64,000 nt of DNA, taken from Bradyrhizobium betae. Lineage in GTDB: Bacteria > Pseudomonadota > Alphaproteobacteria > Rhizobiales > Xanthobacteraceae. Numbering within the stretch: the first letter of the stretch is position 1; each line of letters starts with the position of its first letter. The position numbers and the translations under genes are program-made. The stretch covers positions 186,001 to 250,000 of the forward strand of contig NZ_MZXW01000050.1 of NCBI RefSeq assembly GCF_004123905.1. Direction: 5' to 3'. The notes under the pieces were generated by a model. That model saw only the letters and a program-made list of their open reading frames with translations. It did no database searches and was not told the origin of the DNA. This document shows positions 50,973-60,213 of the stretch, in pieces.

Positions 50973-51848
50973 ATGGACCTCTCGCTGATCATCATGCAGC
51001 TTCTCTCCGGGATCGCCCTTGGGGCGGTCCTGGTGATCACTGCGCTTGGACTGACGATCGTGTTCGGCATGCTCGGGGTGGTGAATTTCGCCCACGGCGC
51101 GCTGTTCATGATCGGAGCCTATGCGGGGCTGTATCTGGCATCGCTCACCGGCAGTTTCTGGTGGGGACTGCTGCTCGCTCCCATTTTGATCGGCGCCTTC
51201 GGCATGCTGATCGAGTTCGTCCTGATCCGCAGGCTCTATGGACGCTCGATCGACGATCCGCTGCTGCTCACCTTCGGCCTCAGCTATATCCTGGTCGAGG
51301 CTGTGCGCATCGTGTTCGGTAGCGACGGCATTCCGTTTCCGACCCCGCCGCAGCTGATCGGCGTGCTCGATCTCGGCGTCGGCTTCTTCCCGCGCTATCG
51401 GCTGTTCGTCATCGCACTGGTGGCGGCGGTGCTGGTGGTGCTCTGGCTGGCGCTGGAGAAGACCCGAATCGGCTTGATTGTGCGCGCTGGCGCCCGCGAC
51501 CCCACCATCATGCAGGTGCTTGGCGTCGATATCGGCCGGGTCTGGCTCGCGATCTTCGGCCTCGGCGTCGGACTTGCCGCGCTCGGCGGCGTGCTCGCGG
51601 GTCCCATGCGTAGCGTCAATCCGGAAATGGGTTCGCTGGTGCTGGCTGAAGCCTTCGTGGTGACCGTGATCGGCGGCCTCGGCTCGATCGTCGGCGCAGT
51701 CGTTGCCGGCCTCATGATCGGCATCTCCATCAGCCTGGTGGCGCTGTTCGCCCCTGAGATGGCGACCATCGTCATGTTCGCACTGATGGCGGTGGTGCTG
51801 CTGATCCGCCCTGAGGGCTTGTTTGGCGTGAGAGGGAGGACCGTGTGA
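50973..51848 (+). CDS. Liv-type ABC transporter permease (LivH-like)
   Basis: The 291-aa protein has about eight hydrophobic spans and the LivH pattern ITALGLTIVFGMLGVVNFAHGALFMIGAYAG near the N-terminus, plus GLGSIVGAVVAGLMIG near the end. It forms one half of the channel with the LivM-like protein. The ATG at 50973 is in frame with this start of homology. Its stop overlaps the GTG start of the next gene. Confidence 0.9.
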   Translation: MDLSLIIMQLLSGIALGAVLVITALGLTIVFGMLGVVNFAHGALFMIGAYAGLYLASLTGSFWWGLLLAPILIGAFGMLIEFVLIRRLYGRSIDDPLLLTFGLSYILVEAVRIVFGSDGIPFPTPPQLIGVLDLGVGFFPRYRLFVIALVAAVLVVLWLALEKTRIGLIVRAGARDPTIMQVLGVDIGRVWLAIFGLGVGLAALGGVLAGPMRSVNPEMGSLVLAEAFVVTVIGGLGSIVGAVVAGLMIGISISLVALFAPEMATIVMFALMAVVLLIRPEGLFGVRGRTV

Positions 51849-52843
51849 CGTCACCATCGAGCGGCGAGGCGGTCGCCGAACCTGCGTCCAACGGACTTGG
51901 CTGGCTTCTCGAGCAACGTGTGCTGCTGTCCATTGCCGTGTTGGCCGTGCTGCCCTGGTTGCTGCCGTCGCAGGCGCTAGCGGTCAACGTGCTGATCTAC
52001 GGCGTCGTGGTGATGGGCTACAATCTGCTGTTCGGTTACACCGGGCTGTTGTCGTTCGGCCAAGCCGCGTTCTTCGGCGCGGGCGCCTATTTCACCGGCA
52101 TCGCGATCGGCCGCTACGGCGTGCCGTGGTTTGCCGCGGTGCCGATCGCCGTCCTGTTCAGCACCTGCCTCGCGGCCCTGATCGGCATCGTCTCGACGCG
52201 TACCCGCGGCATCTATTTCTCCATGGTGACGCTCGCGCTGGCCCAGCTGGTCTATTACGTGGCGCTCCAGGCCTCGTCTTTCACCGGCGGCGAGAATGGC
52301 CTGCGCGGGTTCACCGTTGACCGCATCAATCCGTTCGGTCTTCAGGTCAATTTCCTCGATCCCGTCAACAAATACTACGTGCTGATGGCCTTCGCGGCGC
52401 TGGCGATGTGGTTCCAGTCGCGCATCCTCAATTCGCCGTTCGGCGCGGTCATCGAAGCGGTCCGCGAGAACGAGCAGCGGGCCCGTGCCTGCGGCTATGA
52501 CGTCGAGCGCAGCAAGCTCATCGTGTTCATGCTGTCGGGTGCGATCTCCTCGCTCGGCGGCTGCATGCTGGCGCTGCACCTGTCGATCGTGCCGCTGGAC
52601 ATCCTGCACTATCAGACCTCCGGCATGATCGTGATGATGGTGCTGCTCGGCGGCGCCCGCAGCTTCTTCGGACCGTTCGTCGGCGCAGCGGCCTTCCTGA
52701 TCCTGGAGGACGTCATCTCGGTCTGGACTCCACACTGGCAGCTCTTCGTCGGCGCGATCTTCGTGCTGTTCGTGCTGTTCCTGCCCAAGGGCATCTGGGG
52801 CACGCTGCTCGACACGCTTCGAGTCGGAAAGGCGCGGTCATGA
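51845..52843 (+). CDS. Liv-type ABC transporter permease (LivM-like)
   Basis: The 332-aa protein begins with GTG, coupled to the preceding stop by GTGA. It has a LivM-like core: NLLFGYTGLLSFGQAAFFGAGAYFTGIA, and AIRENEQRARACGYDVERSKLIVFMLSGAISSLGG near the ATPase contact (read here as AVRENEQRA). It pairs with the LivH-like permease. Confidence 0.9.
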   Translation: MTSPSSGEAVAEPASNGLGWLLEQRVLLSIAVLAVLPWLLPSQALAVNVLIYGVVVMGYNLLFGYTGLLSFGQAAFFGAGAYFTGIAIGRYGVPWFAAVPIAVLFSTCLAALIGIVSTRTRGIYFSMVTLALAQLVYYVALQASSFTGGENGLRGFTVDRINPFGLQVNFLDPVNKYYVLMAFAALAMWFQSRILNSPFGAVIEAVRENEQRARACGYDVERSKLIVFMLSGAISSLGGCMLALHLSIVPLDILHYQTSGMIVMMVLLGGARSFFGPFVGAAAFLILEDVISVWTPHWQLFVGAIFVLFVLFLPKGIWGTLLDTLRVGKARS

Positions 52844-53595
52844 GCAGCGAGTTGCTGCGCGCCGAGGGAATCGGCAAGCACTTTGGCGGCTTCGTCGCGC
52901 TCGAAGGTATCACGATGTCCTTTGCGGCGGGACAGCTCACCTCGATCATCGGGCCGAACGGCGCCGGCAAGAGCACTTTCTTCAACATCCTCTCCGGCGC
53001 GCTGACCCCGACGTCGGGCAAGCTGCACTTCAGGGGACGCGAGCTGAACGGCCTGCCGCAGCACCGCTTCGTGCATCAGGGCATCTCGCGCTCCTACCAG
53101 ATCACGAACATTTTTCCGGACCTCTCCGTCCATGAGAACGTGCGCGTCGCGGCGCAGGCGCTGACCGTGAGCTACGATATCTGGCGCAACCGTGCCCGGC
53201 TGACTGAGCTGAATGCGCGCGCCGATACGGCGCTAGAAGCAGTCGGGTTGCTCGCCAAGCGCGGCGAGCTGGCAAAGTTCCTGTCGCACGGTCAGCAGCG
53301 CGCGCTGGAGATCGCGATTGCGCTAGCCTCGGAGCCGCAGTTGCTGCTGCTGGACGAACCGACTGCTGGCATGGGACCGGAAGAGACCAAGGACATGGTC
53401 GCGCTGCTCGAACGGCTCGCCGAGAAGCGCACCGTGCTGCTGGTGGAGCACAAGATGAAGATGGTGCTGGGCCTGTCCAAACGCGTCGTGGTGCTGCATC
53501 ACGGCCGGCTACTTGCGGACGGCGCGCCCGATGAGATCAGGAGCAACCCCGAAGTCCGCCGGGTTTACCTCGGACAGAGTGAAGGCTATGGCTGA
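52840..53595 (+). CDS. Liv-type ABC transporter ATPase (LivG-like)
   Basis: The 251-aa protein has Walker A GPNGAGKST, signature LSHGQQRALEIA, Walker B LLLLDEPTAGMGPEET and the Liv-specific FNILSGALTPTSGKLHFRGRELNGLPQHRFVHQGISRSYQITNIFPDLSVHENV region. The start overlaps the LivM-like stop by ATGA. The signature reads LSHGQ instead of the common LSGGQ, a known variant in LivG proteins. Confidence 0.92.
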   Translation: MSSELLRAEGIGKHFGGFVALEGITMSFAAGQLTSIIGPNGAGKSTFFNILSGALTPTSGKLHFRGRELNGLPQHRFVHQGISRSYQITNIFPDLSVHENVRVAAQALTVSYDIWRNRARLTELNARADTALEAVGLLAKRGELAKFLSHGQQRALEIAIALASEPQLLLLDEPTAGMGPEETKDMVALLERLAEKRTVLLVEHKMKMVLGLSKRVVVLHHGRLLADGAPDEIRSNPEVRRVYLGQSEGYG

Positions 53596-54307
53596 GACTG
53601 CGCTGCTCGCAATCAATGACCTCCACGCCTGGTATGGCGCAAGCCACATCCTCCACGGCATCTCGCTGCACGTGAGCCCGGGCGAGGTGGTGGCGCTCGT
53701 CGGCCGCAATGGTGCCGGCAAGACCACGACCTTGCGGGCGATGATGGGGTTGATGCCGAAGGCGACGGGCCGCGTGCGCTTTGCGGGCCAGGAGTTGTTG
53801 CCGCTGCGTGCGCATCAGCGGTTCCATCTTGGTCTTGCTTACGTGCCCGAGGAGCGCCGCATCGTCCCCGGGCTTTCCGTGCGTGAGAATCTGCGGCTCG
53901 GGCTCGTCGCGGCCGGTAGCGTGATCGAGGAGCGCGCCGCGATCGACGAGATCGCCGAGACCTTTCCGCGCCTGAAGGAGCGGCTCGATCAGGAAGGCGT
54001 GACGCTTTCGGGCGGCGAGCAGCAGATGTTGGCGATCGCGCGCGCGCTGATCGCCAAGCCAAAGATGATCCTGCTCGACGAGCCTTCGGAAGGCATCATG
54101 CCGGTTCTGGTCGAGGAGATGGGCGTGCTGTTCCGCCGCCTGCGCGACGAAGGCAAGACGCTGCTGCTGGTCGAGCAGAACGTCGAATGGGCTCTGCGGC
54201 TCGCCGACCGCGCCGTGATCATCGACCAGGGCGAGGTGGTGCATCAAAGCAGCGCCGCGGCACTGCTGGCGGACAAGGACATTCAGGAACGTTACTGCGC
54301 GGTCTGA
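53588..54307 (+). CDS. Liv-type ABC transporter ATPase (LivF-like)
   Basis: The 239-aa protein has Walker A GRNGAGKTT, signature LSGGEQQMLAIARAL, Walker B MILLDEPSEGIMP, and YVPEERRIVPGLSVRENLRLG. The ATG at 53588 overlaps the LivG-like stop by 8 bp. It is the last gene of the hydroxylase/importer operon; the baseplate operon converges on it 34 bp downstream. Confidence 0.92.
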   Translation: MAETALLAINDLHAWYGASHILHGISLHVSPGEVVALVGRNGAGKTTTLRAMMGLMPKATGRVRFAGQELLPLRAHQRFHLGLAYVPEERRIVPGLSVRENLRLGLVAAGSVIEERAAIDEIAETFPRLKERLDQEGVTLSGGEQQMLAIARALIAKPKMILLDEPSEGIMPVLVEEMGVLFRRLRDEGKTLLLVEQNVEWALRLADRAVIIDQGEVVHQSSAAALLADKDIQERYCAV

Positions 54308-54340
54308 CCGCCTATATACCGGCGGCCTCGCGCGAGCATC

Positions 54341-54862
54341 TCACCCAAGAGTCTTGCCGAGTTCGTTGAGCTTTGCGATCGCAGCCTTGCCGACGTCGGC
54401 GATGTTCTTCTCCGCGCGCGCGGCGAGCTCGCGATCGGCCTCAAAACTCTTTCTGACGGCATTGACGCTCTCGCGGACCTGGGGGCCGATAGCGGGGTCG
54501 CTGATTGCCTTCTTCACCGCGCCGTCGTCGAACGCCTTGACGGTCTGGTCCTGATCAGCAGCGCGAGCGCTGTTCCCGCTCGCGGTTTCTTCGAGCGCGA
54601 GGCCAAGCGCCTTGTCCAGGAGTTCCTGCAAGGCCGCGAGCGGACCTTCGGTGGCCGAGCTGGTTGTGCTGATCTTGAAACCCGGCGTATCCGGCACGAA
54701 CAGCACGGTGCCACGCGCGAGCTTGTTCAGATCGGCATGCGGATTTACCTCCTGCAAGGCCTTCAATGCGGCTTCGCTGCGGACATGACTCAGGTTGGCA
54801 TGCAGCAGCTTCTCGCTGACGGCCTTGAGCTTTGTCTCTTCTCCGACGACGAAGGTGCGCAT
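54341..54862 (-). CDS. LysM-like small protein, end of the baseplate operon
   Basis: The 173-aa protein has a short N-terminal region resembling a LysM-type fold: LKAVSEKLLHANLSHVRS...LKALQEVNPHADLNKLARGTVLFVPD. LysM-bearing proteins in contractile tails sit in the baseplate hub or cap region. The C-terminal 100 residues are helical and charged (VRESVNAVRKSFEADRELAARAEKNIADVGKAAI), likely a coiled coil. GGGAGG stands before the ATG. The resemblance to LysM is by eye only; an alternative is an unrelated hub or chaperone protein. Confidence 0.5.
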   Translation of the reverse strand: MRTFVVGEETKLKAVSEKLLHANLSHVRSEAALKALQEVNPHADLNKLARGTVLFVPDTPGFKISTTSSATEGPLAALQELLDKALGLALEETASGNSARAADQDQTVKAFDDGAVKKAISDPAIGPQVRESVNAVRKSFEADRELAARAEKNIADVGKAAIAKLNELGKTLG

Positions 54863-54879
54863 GGAAATACCTCCCGAAA

Positions 54880-57800
54880 TTAGCCGATCACGTTAAGTGG
54901 CGCCCACGGCGTATTAGCGATGCCGCCGGGGATGCTGATGCCGCCGTTGGTGATGTTGCCAATCACAACGACCGACCGCGCGCCGGTGAGCCTGATCGAA
55001 CCCTCGCCGCTGCGCACCCTGTTGGTGCTGATGATCGCCACGGCACTCTCCAGCAACACCCCGCCAGCCTTGCTGCCGGCTTCCACGCGATTGTCGTTGA
55101 ACAGGCATTCCTGGCCCACCACCAGGAGCACGGCGGGCGCAGGTCCGCGTCCGGTCAGCGTGTTGCCGATAATGCCGGCGCGCGCGCCTTCGGTGTCGTT
55201 GGCGGCGAGGCTGGCCCTGACAAACGCATAGTCTACGCCGAGCGCGAGGATACGCCCGTCGCCGAGCCGGATTGCGACCTTCTCGCCTGCTTGTCCGAAT
55301 GGCACGCGCGGATTGACCTCGGCCGTGGTCAGCGCGAACCAGTTGCCGGTCGAATCGTCGGGGGCTGGCGTGAGGTCGCGCTGCACGCTGTTATGGTTGA
55401 CTTCGATCTGGGTCTGCGGCGCGCGCAGCATGATGCCGGCGCTGGTGCCGACAAAGCCCTTGGCGGGGGCGACCTCGACGATCTCATTGCCGCTGACACG
55501 GGGACGGTTGACGCCAAAGGTGAGAACGCCGGCGCGCAACGTCGATTTCACGGCCGTAACGCCAATCGCGCGAACCTGATTGCCGGCGATCGTGGCGCTA
55601 TCGGCGCGGATCACCTCGATGCCGACCACAGTGCCGTTATCGCTCTCGGTGGCGGGCCCGATGTTGCGGATATGGTTGTTCTCGATCGAGACGGCAGCCG
55701 CGTCCGTCGCACCGCCGAGCATGATGCCGGCGCCGCAGGTGTCGATTGCGTTGAGCTTGATGATCAGGTCCTGAGATGGGGCAACCACCTTGATGCCGGC
55801 GGCGCCAAAGCCGTGGATCTGGTTGGCGAGGATCTGCGCGGTCGCCGTGCTGCGGCGGTCTAGCCCGGGGATCAGCCTGATCCCGACATGATCGCCTTGC
55901 GACCAGTTGCGCAGTTGGTTGCGTTCGATCCAGAGCCCGGCTGCGGCGCAGGCGATGCCGTTGGCGGTGAGATTGCAACTGTTGCCGTCGATTGCGAGCG
56001 ACGCGCCAGGAAGCGCGAAGCCCTGTGCCGCAATGGCGGTGTCGGTGCAGCCGATGATCTCGTTGTGCGCAATTCGCGTGGCGAGCAGATGCAGCACCTC
56101 GTCGGCGAAGGCGATGGCGCCGCGCTGGCATAGCAGCACATTCTCCTCGATCGTCATCGCGGCGGTCAGCAGGAAGCCAGCGCCGCCCTCCACGCCCTTC
56201 AACGCGCCCCCTGCAATCGCAACCGGCGCGAAGATCGCGTTCTCGGCCAGCTTCGCGCCGCCAATCACGCCGTGTAGCACCACCGCCGGAAGCTGGGCAT
56301 TCTCGGTGCCGAGTGCCGCGATGGCGAGCCGCGTCAGGCCAAGGCCGATGCAGGTCGAGACGTCGATCGTGGGATCGCGCGCGAGCGAGATGATCGCGAG
56401 GTCTTCAATCGCGATCGCAAAGGAGTCCTGGATGGCGAAGGCGCCGGTCGGCGCTACCAGCAGCGTCGCCGGGCCCTTGCCGACGATACGGATCGATTTC
56501 GCCTGGTTGATCGTTACAGCCGCTTTCAGCACGTAGTGGCCGGGGCCGAGGCAGATGGTGCCACCGGTCTCGCGCACCTTGTTGACGGCGTCCTGGATGG
56601 TGAAGCTTCCGCTCTCGTGCTGCTCGACCGTGACGCAGGCCGTACAGGCGCAGTCATGGCCGCCGCCTTCCGGCGGCCAGGGGTGGCGGCAATCGGTGAC
56701 GCTCTTGGCACCGACATCCCAGATGCCGAGGCGCGCATAATGGTGGTGGATGCCGCGCGGCGGGGCGCGGTCGAGCAGCTCGACGCTGGCGTCCGCCGTG
56801 CGAGCGGCGAAGGCCCACCAGTCGCCGGCGCGAAACCCCGCAGGTCCGGTCGAATCGAAGCTGACGGTGACGCCGTCCTCGAGCAGCACTGTCGTGCCCG
56901 CAGCCGGCACCTTGATGACACCGGTCGATCCAGCCGCGTCGAGATCGCCGATCTGCACCGGCGTGCCGCTGGCATCGGTCCGGAACACCTTTCCCTTCTG
57001 ATCCCAGCGGCGCACCCGCAGATTGGTTGTTTTCGGCCAGTCGTTGCTGGGGAATCCCGGCGGCAGCATCAGGGCCGGCAGCGCCGGCGCGAAGGTGATG
57101 CGGCGGGTCGCCTCTGTGACGGTGATGCGGCGCATCTCGCCCGCTTTTTGCGAGAACTCCCTGGCGTCGTCGATGATCTCGACCCAATCGCCGATGTTGA
57201 AACGCAGCACGTCGTCGCGCCCGAGGCTGTCGAGCTCGAGCTCGGTCGCCGAGATCATGCTGGCGACGCGCGAGCCGACGCTGGCATTTTCGCGCGACCA
57301 TTTGAAGGTCGCGGTGCCGCCGGGCTGGCCGGGATCCTGGATTTCGACCCGGTAGAGCTGGTTCTCGAGGCCGCGGAAGCCGCCGGTCGGTGGCAACTCG
57401 CAAGGATCGTCCGTTGGCGCTGCGTCGAATGTGCCCGTCGTCAGCACGCCGGTCGATGGTGCGATCACCGTAGTCCAGCCGGGCATGTCGTCGTCTGGCG
57501 TTACGCAGCTGGTGTTGTCGCCGGCGTCAGTATCGAGCACGCGCACCTGCCACACCGTCTGGAGCCGCGAGCTGGTTTCGACGCCGACGGCGATCTCGAC
57601 CAGTTCAGGCCGCTCCAGATAAGTCAGCTCGCGCTCCCAGACGTCGAGATAGACGAGATGGCGGCCGGCGGTCGGCAGCGGCGGCCGCACCGCCGCCGGC
57701 AGATAGGGCTGCGTCTCGTAGGTGAGCTTGTCGGTGAAAACAGTCTCGGCCATGAGTTCGTCGAACAGGCGCTTATCGGGATCGGAGAGGCCATGGTTCT

Positions 57801-58062
57801 CCGCGAGCAGGCCGTCGACATAGAGCCTGCCCTTGCCGATCTCAAGCGAGTTGCCGGCGACGCCGAGCTTGAAGCCATCAGGCGTGGTCGAGGAGACCGT
57901 GGCGCGGCCGAGAATGTCGCTGGCGAGCGCGCGCAGCCGACGGTCGAGGATCGCCATCAGCTCGTTGGCGTCGCCGTCCAGCAGCACCGCACCCTGTTTC
58001 AGCTCCAGACCGGCGAAGTCGAGCAACGGGTCGAGACGAACGCGTGAAAGGTCGGCACCCAT
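54880..58062 (-). CDS. Large beta-helix protein with DUF6519-like N-terminus, baseplate-associated
   Basis: The 1060-aa protein starts MGADLSRVRLDPLLDFAGLELKQGAVLLDGDANE, which resembles the DUF6519 domain seen in tail-like clusters; this is by memory. Residues 1-450 contain beta-rich segments and GGGHDCACTACVTVEQH. From about 480 the chain becomes a right-handed beta-helix with NosD-like turns (IGGTICLGPGHYVLKAAVTI-type start, then IDGNSCNL, ILANQIHG, IENNHIRN, IAGNQVRA, VSGNEIVE, IGNTLTGR). Such helices form tail fibres, spikes or polysaccharide-degrading tips. GGAGG stands before the ATG, and there is no signal peptide, consistent with assembly in the cytoplasm. Confidence 0.7.
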   Translation of the reverse strand: MGADLSRVRLDPLLDFAGLELKQGAVLLDGDANELMAILDRRLRALASDILGRATVSSTTPDGFKLGVAGNSLEIGKGRLYVDGLLAENHGLSDPDKRLFDELMAETVFTDKLTYETQPYLPAAVRPPLPTAGRHLVYLDVWERELTYLERPELVEIAVGVETSSRLQTVWQVRVLDTDAGDNTSCVTPDDDMPGWTTVIAPSTGVLTTGTFDAAPTDDPCELPPTGGFRGLENQLYRVEIQDPGQPGGTATFKWSRENASVGSRVASMISATELELDSLGRDDVLRFNIGDWVEIIDDAREFSQKAGEMRRITVTEATRRITFAPALPALMLPPGFPSNDWPKTTNLRVRRWDQKGKVFRTDASGTPVQIGDLDAAGSTGVIKVPAAGTTVLLEDGVTVSFDSTGPAGFRAGDWWAFAARTADASVELLDRAPPRGIHHHYARLGIWDVGAKSVTDCRHPWPPEGGGHDCACTACVTVEQHESGSFTIQDAVNKVRETGGTICLGPGHYVLKAAVTINQAKSIRIVGKGPATLLVAPTGAFAIQDSFAIAIEDLAIISLARDPTIDVSTCIGLGLTRLAIAALGTENAQLPAVVLHGVIGGAKLAENAIFAPVAIAGGALKGVEGGAGFLLTAAMTIEENVLLCQRGAIAFADEVLHLLATRIAHNEIIGCTDTAIAAQGFALPGASLAIDGNSCNLTANGIACAAAGLWIERNQLRNWSQGDHVGIRLIPGLDRRSTATAQILANQIHGFGAAGIKVVAPSQDLIIKLNAIDTCGAGIMLGGATDAAAVSIENNHIRNIGPATESDNGTVVGIEVIRADSATIAGNQVRAIGVTAVKSTLRAGVLTFGVNRPRVSGNEIVEVAPAKGFVGTSAGIMLRAPQTQIEVNHNSVQRDLTPAPDDSTGNWFALTTAEVNPRVPFGQAGEKVAIRLGDGRILALGVDYAFVRASLAANDTEGARAGIIGNTLTGRGPAPAVLLVVGQECLFNDNRVEAGSKAGGVLLESAVAIISTNRVRSGEGSIRLTGARSVVVIGNITNGGISIPGGIANTPWAPLNVIG

Positions 58063-58083
58063 GATAGCCTCCGATGCTCTCGG

Positions 58084-60213
58084 TCAACTCGCGAAAAACA
58101 GGCCCGCGTGCAGGCCGAAACGTAGATATTCCTCCAGCCGCAGCCTGAGATTGGCCTCGCGCTGCGGCTGGAATAATGCGTTGAGCACGCCGATCTCGCT
58201 GTCATTGTCGCCGCCGGCGCGGATCGACAGACTGGTGGTGCGGCGGAGCTGCACATAGCCAGGGTCGCCATAGCGAAGCGAGGTGAACAGCGGCAGCGCT
58301 GAAGGGGCCGCATCGTTCGGCACGCAATGGAATTTACGCGGCGTGATCGAACCCGGCGGCACGTAGCAGAAGCGGACGCAGCCCTCCTGGCGACGCTGGA
58401 CCAGAAGCGGCGCGATCCATTTTTCCGCGGGCTTCGGACCGAGCTTTGCGAAGAGGATGGAGTTGGAGGCGAGCTTCAATAGCTTCGTGTGAATCTTGCC
58501 GATGACGGTGCATTGGGCGACGGTCAGTTCGGCGCCTGTGCCGCCTGCGTCATCGGCGGCAAAGGCGACATTCTCTGGCGCGCTGGCATCGATGATGCAA
58601 TCGGTCAACGTTATCTCGGCGTCGGTGACAGCGTGGATCGGGCCGGTGATGCAGCGCTCTAGCGTCACCTTGGCGAAGGGATGCTCGATGATCAGGCTCG
58701 GCGTGCCGGGTGAGACCGGGCTGCCGTCGCCATTCAGGGTGAGTCCAGGCACCAGCGTGCAGTCACGCAGCACCAGCTCCCGCGGCTCGACATCGGCGAA
58801 CGCTGCCAGCCGCAACGCGCCACCGGAGATCGCGAGCCCGTCGAGCGTGAGGCGTCCGCGGGCGCCGATGTCGAGCGTGATCTCGCCGCTTGCGGCCAGC
58901 AGAGGGCGGGTCTGGTCGTGCGCGGCGACCACGACATGGTGCGGCGTGGCATTGCCGAGGACGTCGTCAACCTCGAAGGTCGGTGTCTCCGCATAGGTCA
59001 GGCTGTCGCCAACGATGAGACGGCCACCAGTCCTGATCAGGTCGAGTTTGGATTGCCAGGCGCCGCTGGCGTTGACGGTTTGCTCGTTGCCGATATCGCT
59101 GTTGGCCGGGATACGCGGATATTCGCCGCCGCCGATCTGGCGCGCGGTGCCGTAGTGGAAGGTCGCGAGCAGCGGCCCGTCGGCGGCGGCACCCAGCAGC
59201 ACGCGGCCGCGCTCGGGGTCGAAGCCGATCGTGCCCGCCGCCACCTGGGCCTCATGCGCCCAGCCGATCACATTGCCGCCGCCATCGAGGATGTCGCGGA
59301 GATCGCAGACGCGGACCTTCGCCGTCGGCACCGGCACGGGCGGAGTGCCTGGCGTGAAGAACACGAGGCTCTCTCCGTCGCCATAATCGTCGTCGCGCTG
59401 CGTGTCCGGCTGCGCGGTCGCCTGCGTCGCGCGCACGGCCATGGCCATCAGCCGTACCGACAGCGGCTCCGGCACGTTGATGGGCTCGGCCAGATGAGAA
59501 ATATCGGTCTCGGACTGCGCGAAGCGGAACAGCCGCATATCCGCGCCGAGCGGATTGAGACGGAATTTCCGACCGCTTGCGTCGCCTGCGACAGGCGTCA
59601 GCGGCAGCGCCGTGAGCGACAGCGACAACAGTCGCCACAGGAAGATGCCGATATTGGGGATGTTGTAGCGCCCGGCGCCCGTCTCCGGCCGCCGCATCTC
59701 GGCGGTGTGCGCGATGCTGTTGAAGGCGCCGTCGCGCCGGAACAGCGCCGCGGTGTCGCGCAGATTGCAAGTCGCCGGCGCGTGCAGCCGGATGTGCTTC
59801 ATGTATTGCGTCGTGGCCAGTTGCTCGAAATATTCGACCGCATGGGCCGGCCAGCCGGTCACGTCATGCGCGAGCTCCTCCAGCATCAGCGCGGTGCCCT
59901 TGCGGCGGCGGAAGGCGATGGTGTCGGCAACTTCCGCACGCGGCGAGGTCAGTTCGCCGCCGAGTCCGCGCAGCGGCCGGTAGCCGATGAGATCGCCGAT
60001 GTAAGGCGTGACCCATTCGGCGCAGGTTTCGATGAACTGGTCGTCGTAGAGCTGGTCGACGGACTCTTCCAGCGCGGCGAATTCGCGAGCAAAAGCCGCC
60101 AGCAGGGCCTGAAGCGGACCAGTCGTGGCGGGATCGCCTGCCAGCGCCGCGTCGCGCAGCCGGTGCAGCGCCGGCAGCAGGCCATAGAGCCGCTCAGCGG
60201 TGAGGCTGTTCAT
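58084..60213 (-). CDS. gpI-like phage-tail protein with beta-rich C-terminal extension
   Basis: The 709-aa protein begins with a tail-protein-I-like region: LPALHRLRD, LEESVDQLYDDQFIETCAEWVTPYIGDLIGYRPLRG, IAFRRRKGTALMLEELAHDVTGWPAHAVEYFEQLA. This is the pattern of baseplate wedge components of P2-like and eCIS-like tails. From about residue 430 the sequence turns beta-rich (LTLDGLAISGGALRLAAF, LVLRDCTLVPG, KVTLERCITGPIHAVTDAEITLTDCIIDAS), like a short beta-helix. The start overlaps the stop of the upstream baseplate gene by ATGA. This gene precedes the large beta-helix protein by 21 bp. Confidence 0.75.
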   Translation of the reverse strand: MNSLTAERLYGLLPALHRLRDAALAGDPATTGPLQALLAAFAREFAALEESVDQLYDDQFIETCAEWVTPYIGDLIGYRPLRGLGGELTSPRAEVADTIAFRRRKGTALMLEELAHDVTGWPAHAVEYFEQLATTQYMKHIRLHAPATCNLRDTAALFRRDGAFNSIAHTAEMRRPETGAGRYNIPNIGIFLWRLLSLSLTALPLTPVAGDASGRKFRLNPLGADMRLFRFAQSETDISHLAEPINVPEPLSVRLMAMAVRATQATAQPDTQRDDDYGDGESLVFFTPGTPPVPVPTAKVRVCDLRDILDGGGNVIGWAHEAQVAAGTIGFDPERGRVLLGAAADGPLLATFHYGTARQIGGGEYPRIPANSDIGNEQTVNASGAWQSKLDLIRTGGRLIVGDSLTYAETPTFEVDDVLGNATPHHVVVAAHDQTRPLLAASGEITLDIGARGRLTLDGLAISGGALRLAAFADVEPRELVLRDCTLVPGLTLNGDGSPVSPGTPSLIIEHPFAKVTLERCITGPIHAVTDAEITLTDCIIDASAPENVAFAADDAGGTGAELTVAQCTVIGKIHTKLLKLASNSILFAKLGPKPAEKWIAPLLVQRRQEGCVRFCYVPPGSITPRKFHCVPNDAAPSALPLFTSLRYGDPGYVQLRRTTSLSIRAGGDNDSEIGVLNALFQPQREANLRLRLEEYLRFGLHAGLFFAS

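Noticed and set aside
54308..54340. Intrinsic terminator between the Liv operon and the baseplate operon
   Set aside because: Only a 5-bp CCGCC/GGCGG pairing without T-run; not strong enough to call.
54832..58047. Long plus-strand frames through the beta-helix gene
   Set aside because: Antisense to a coding region with ribosome site and domain pattern; no domains of their own.
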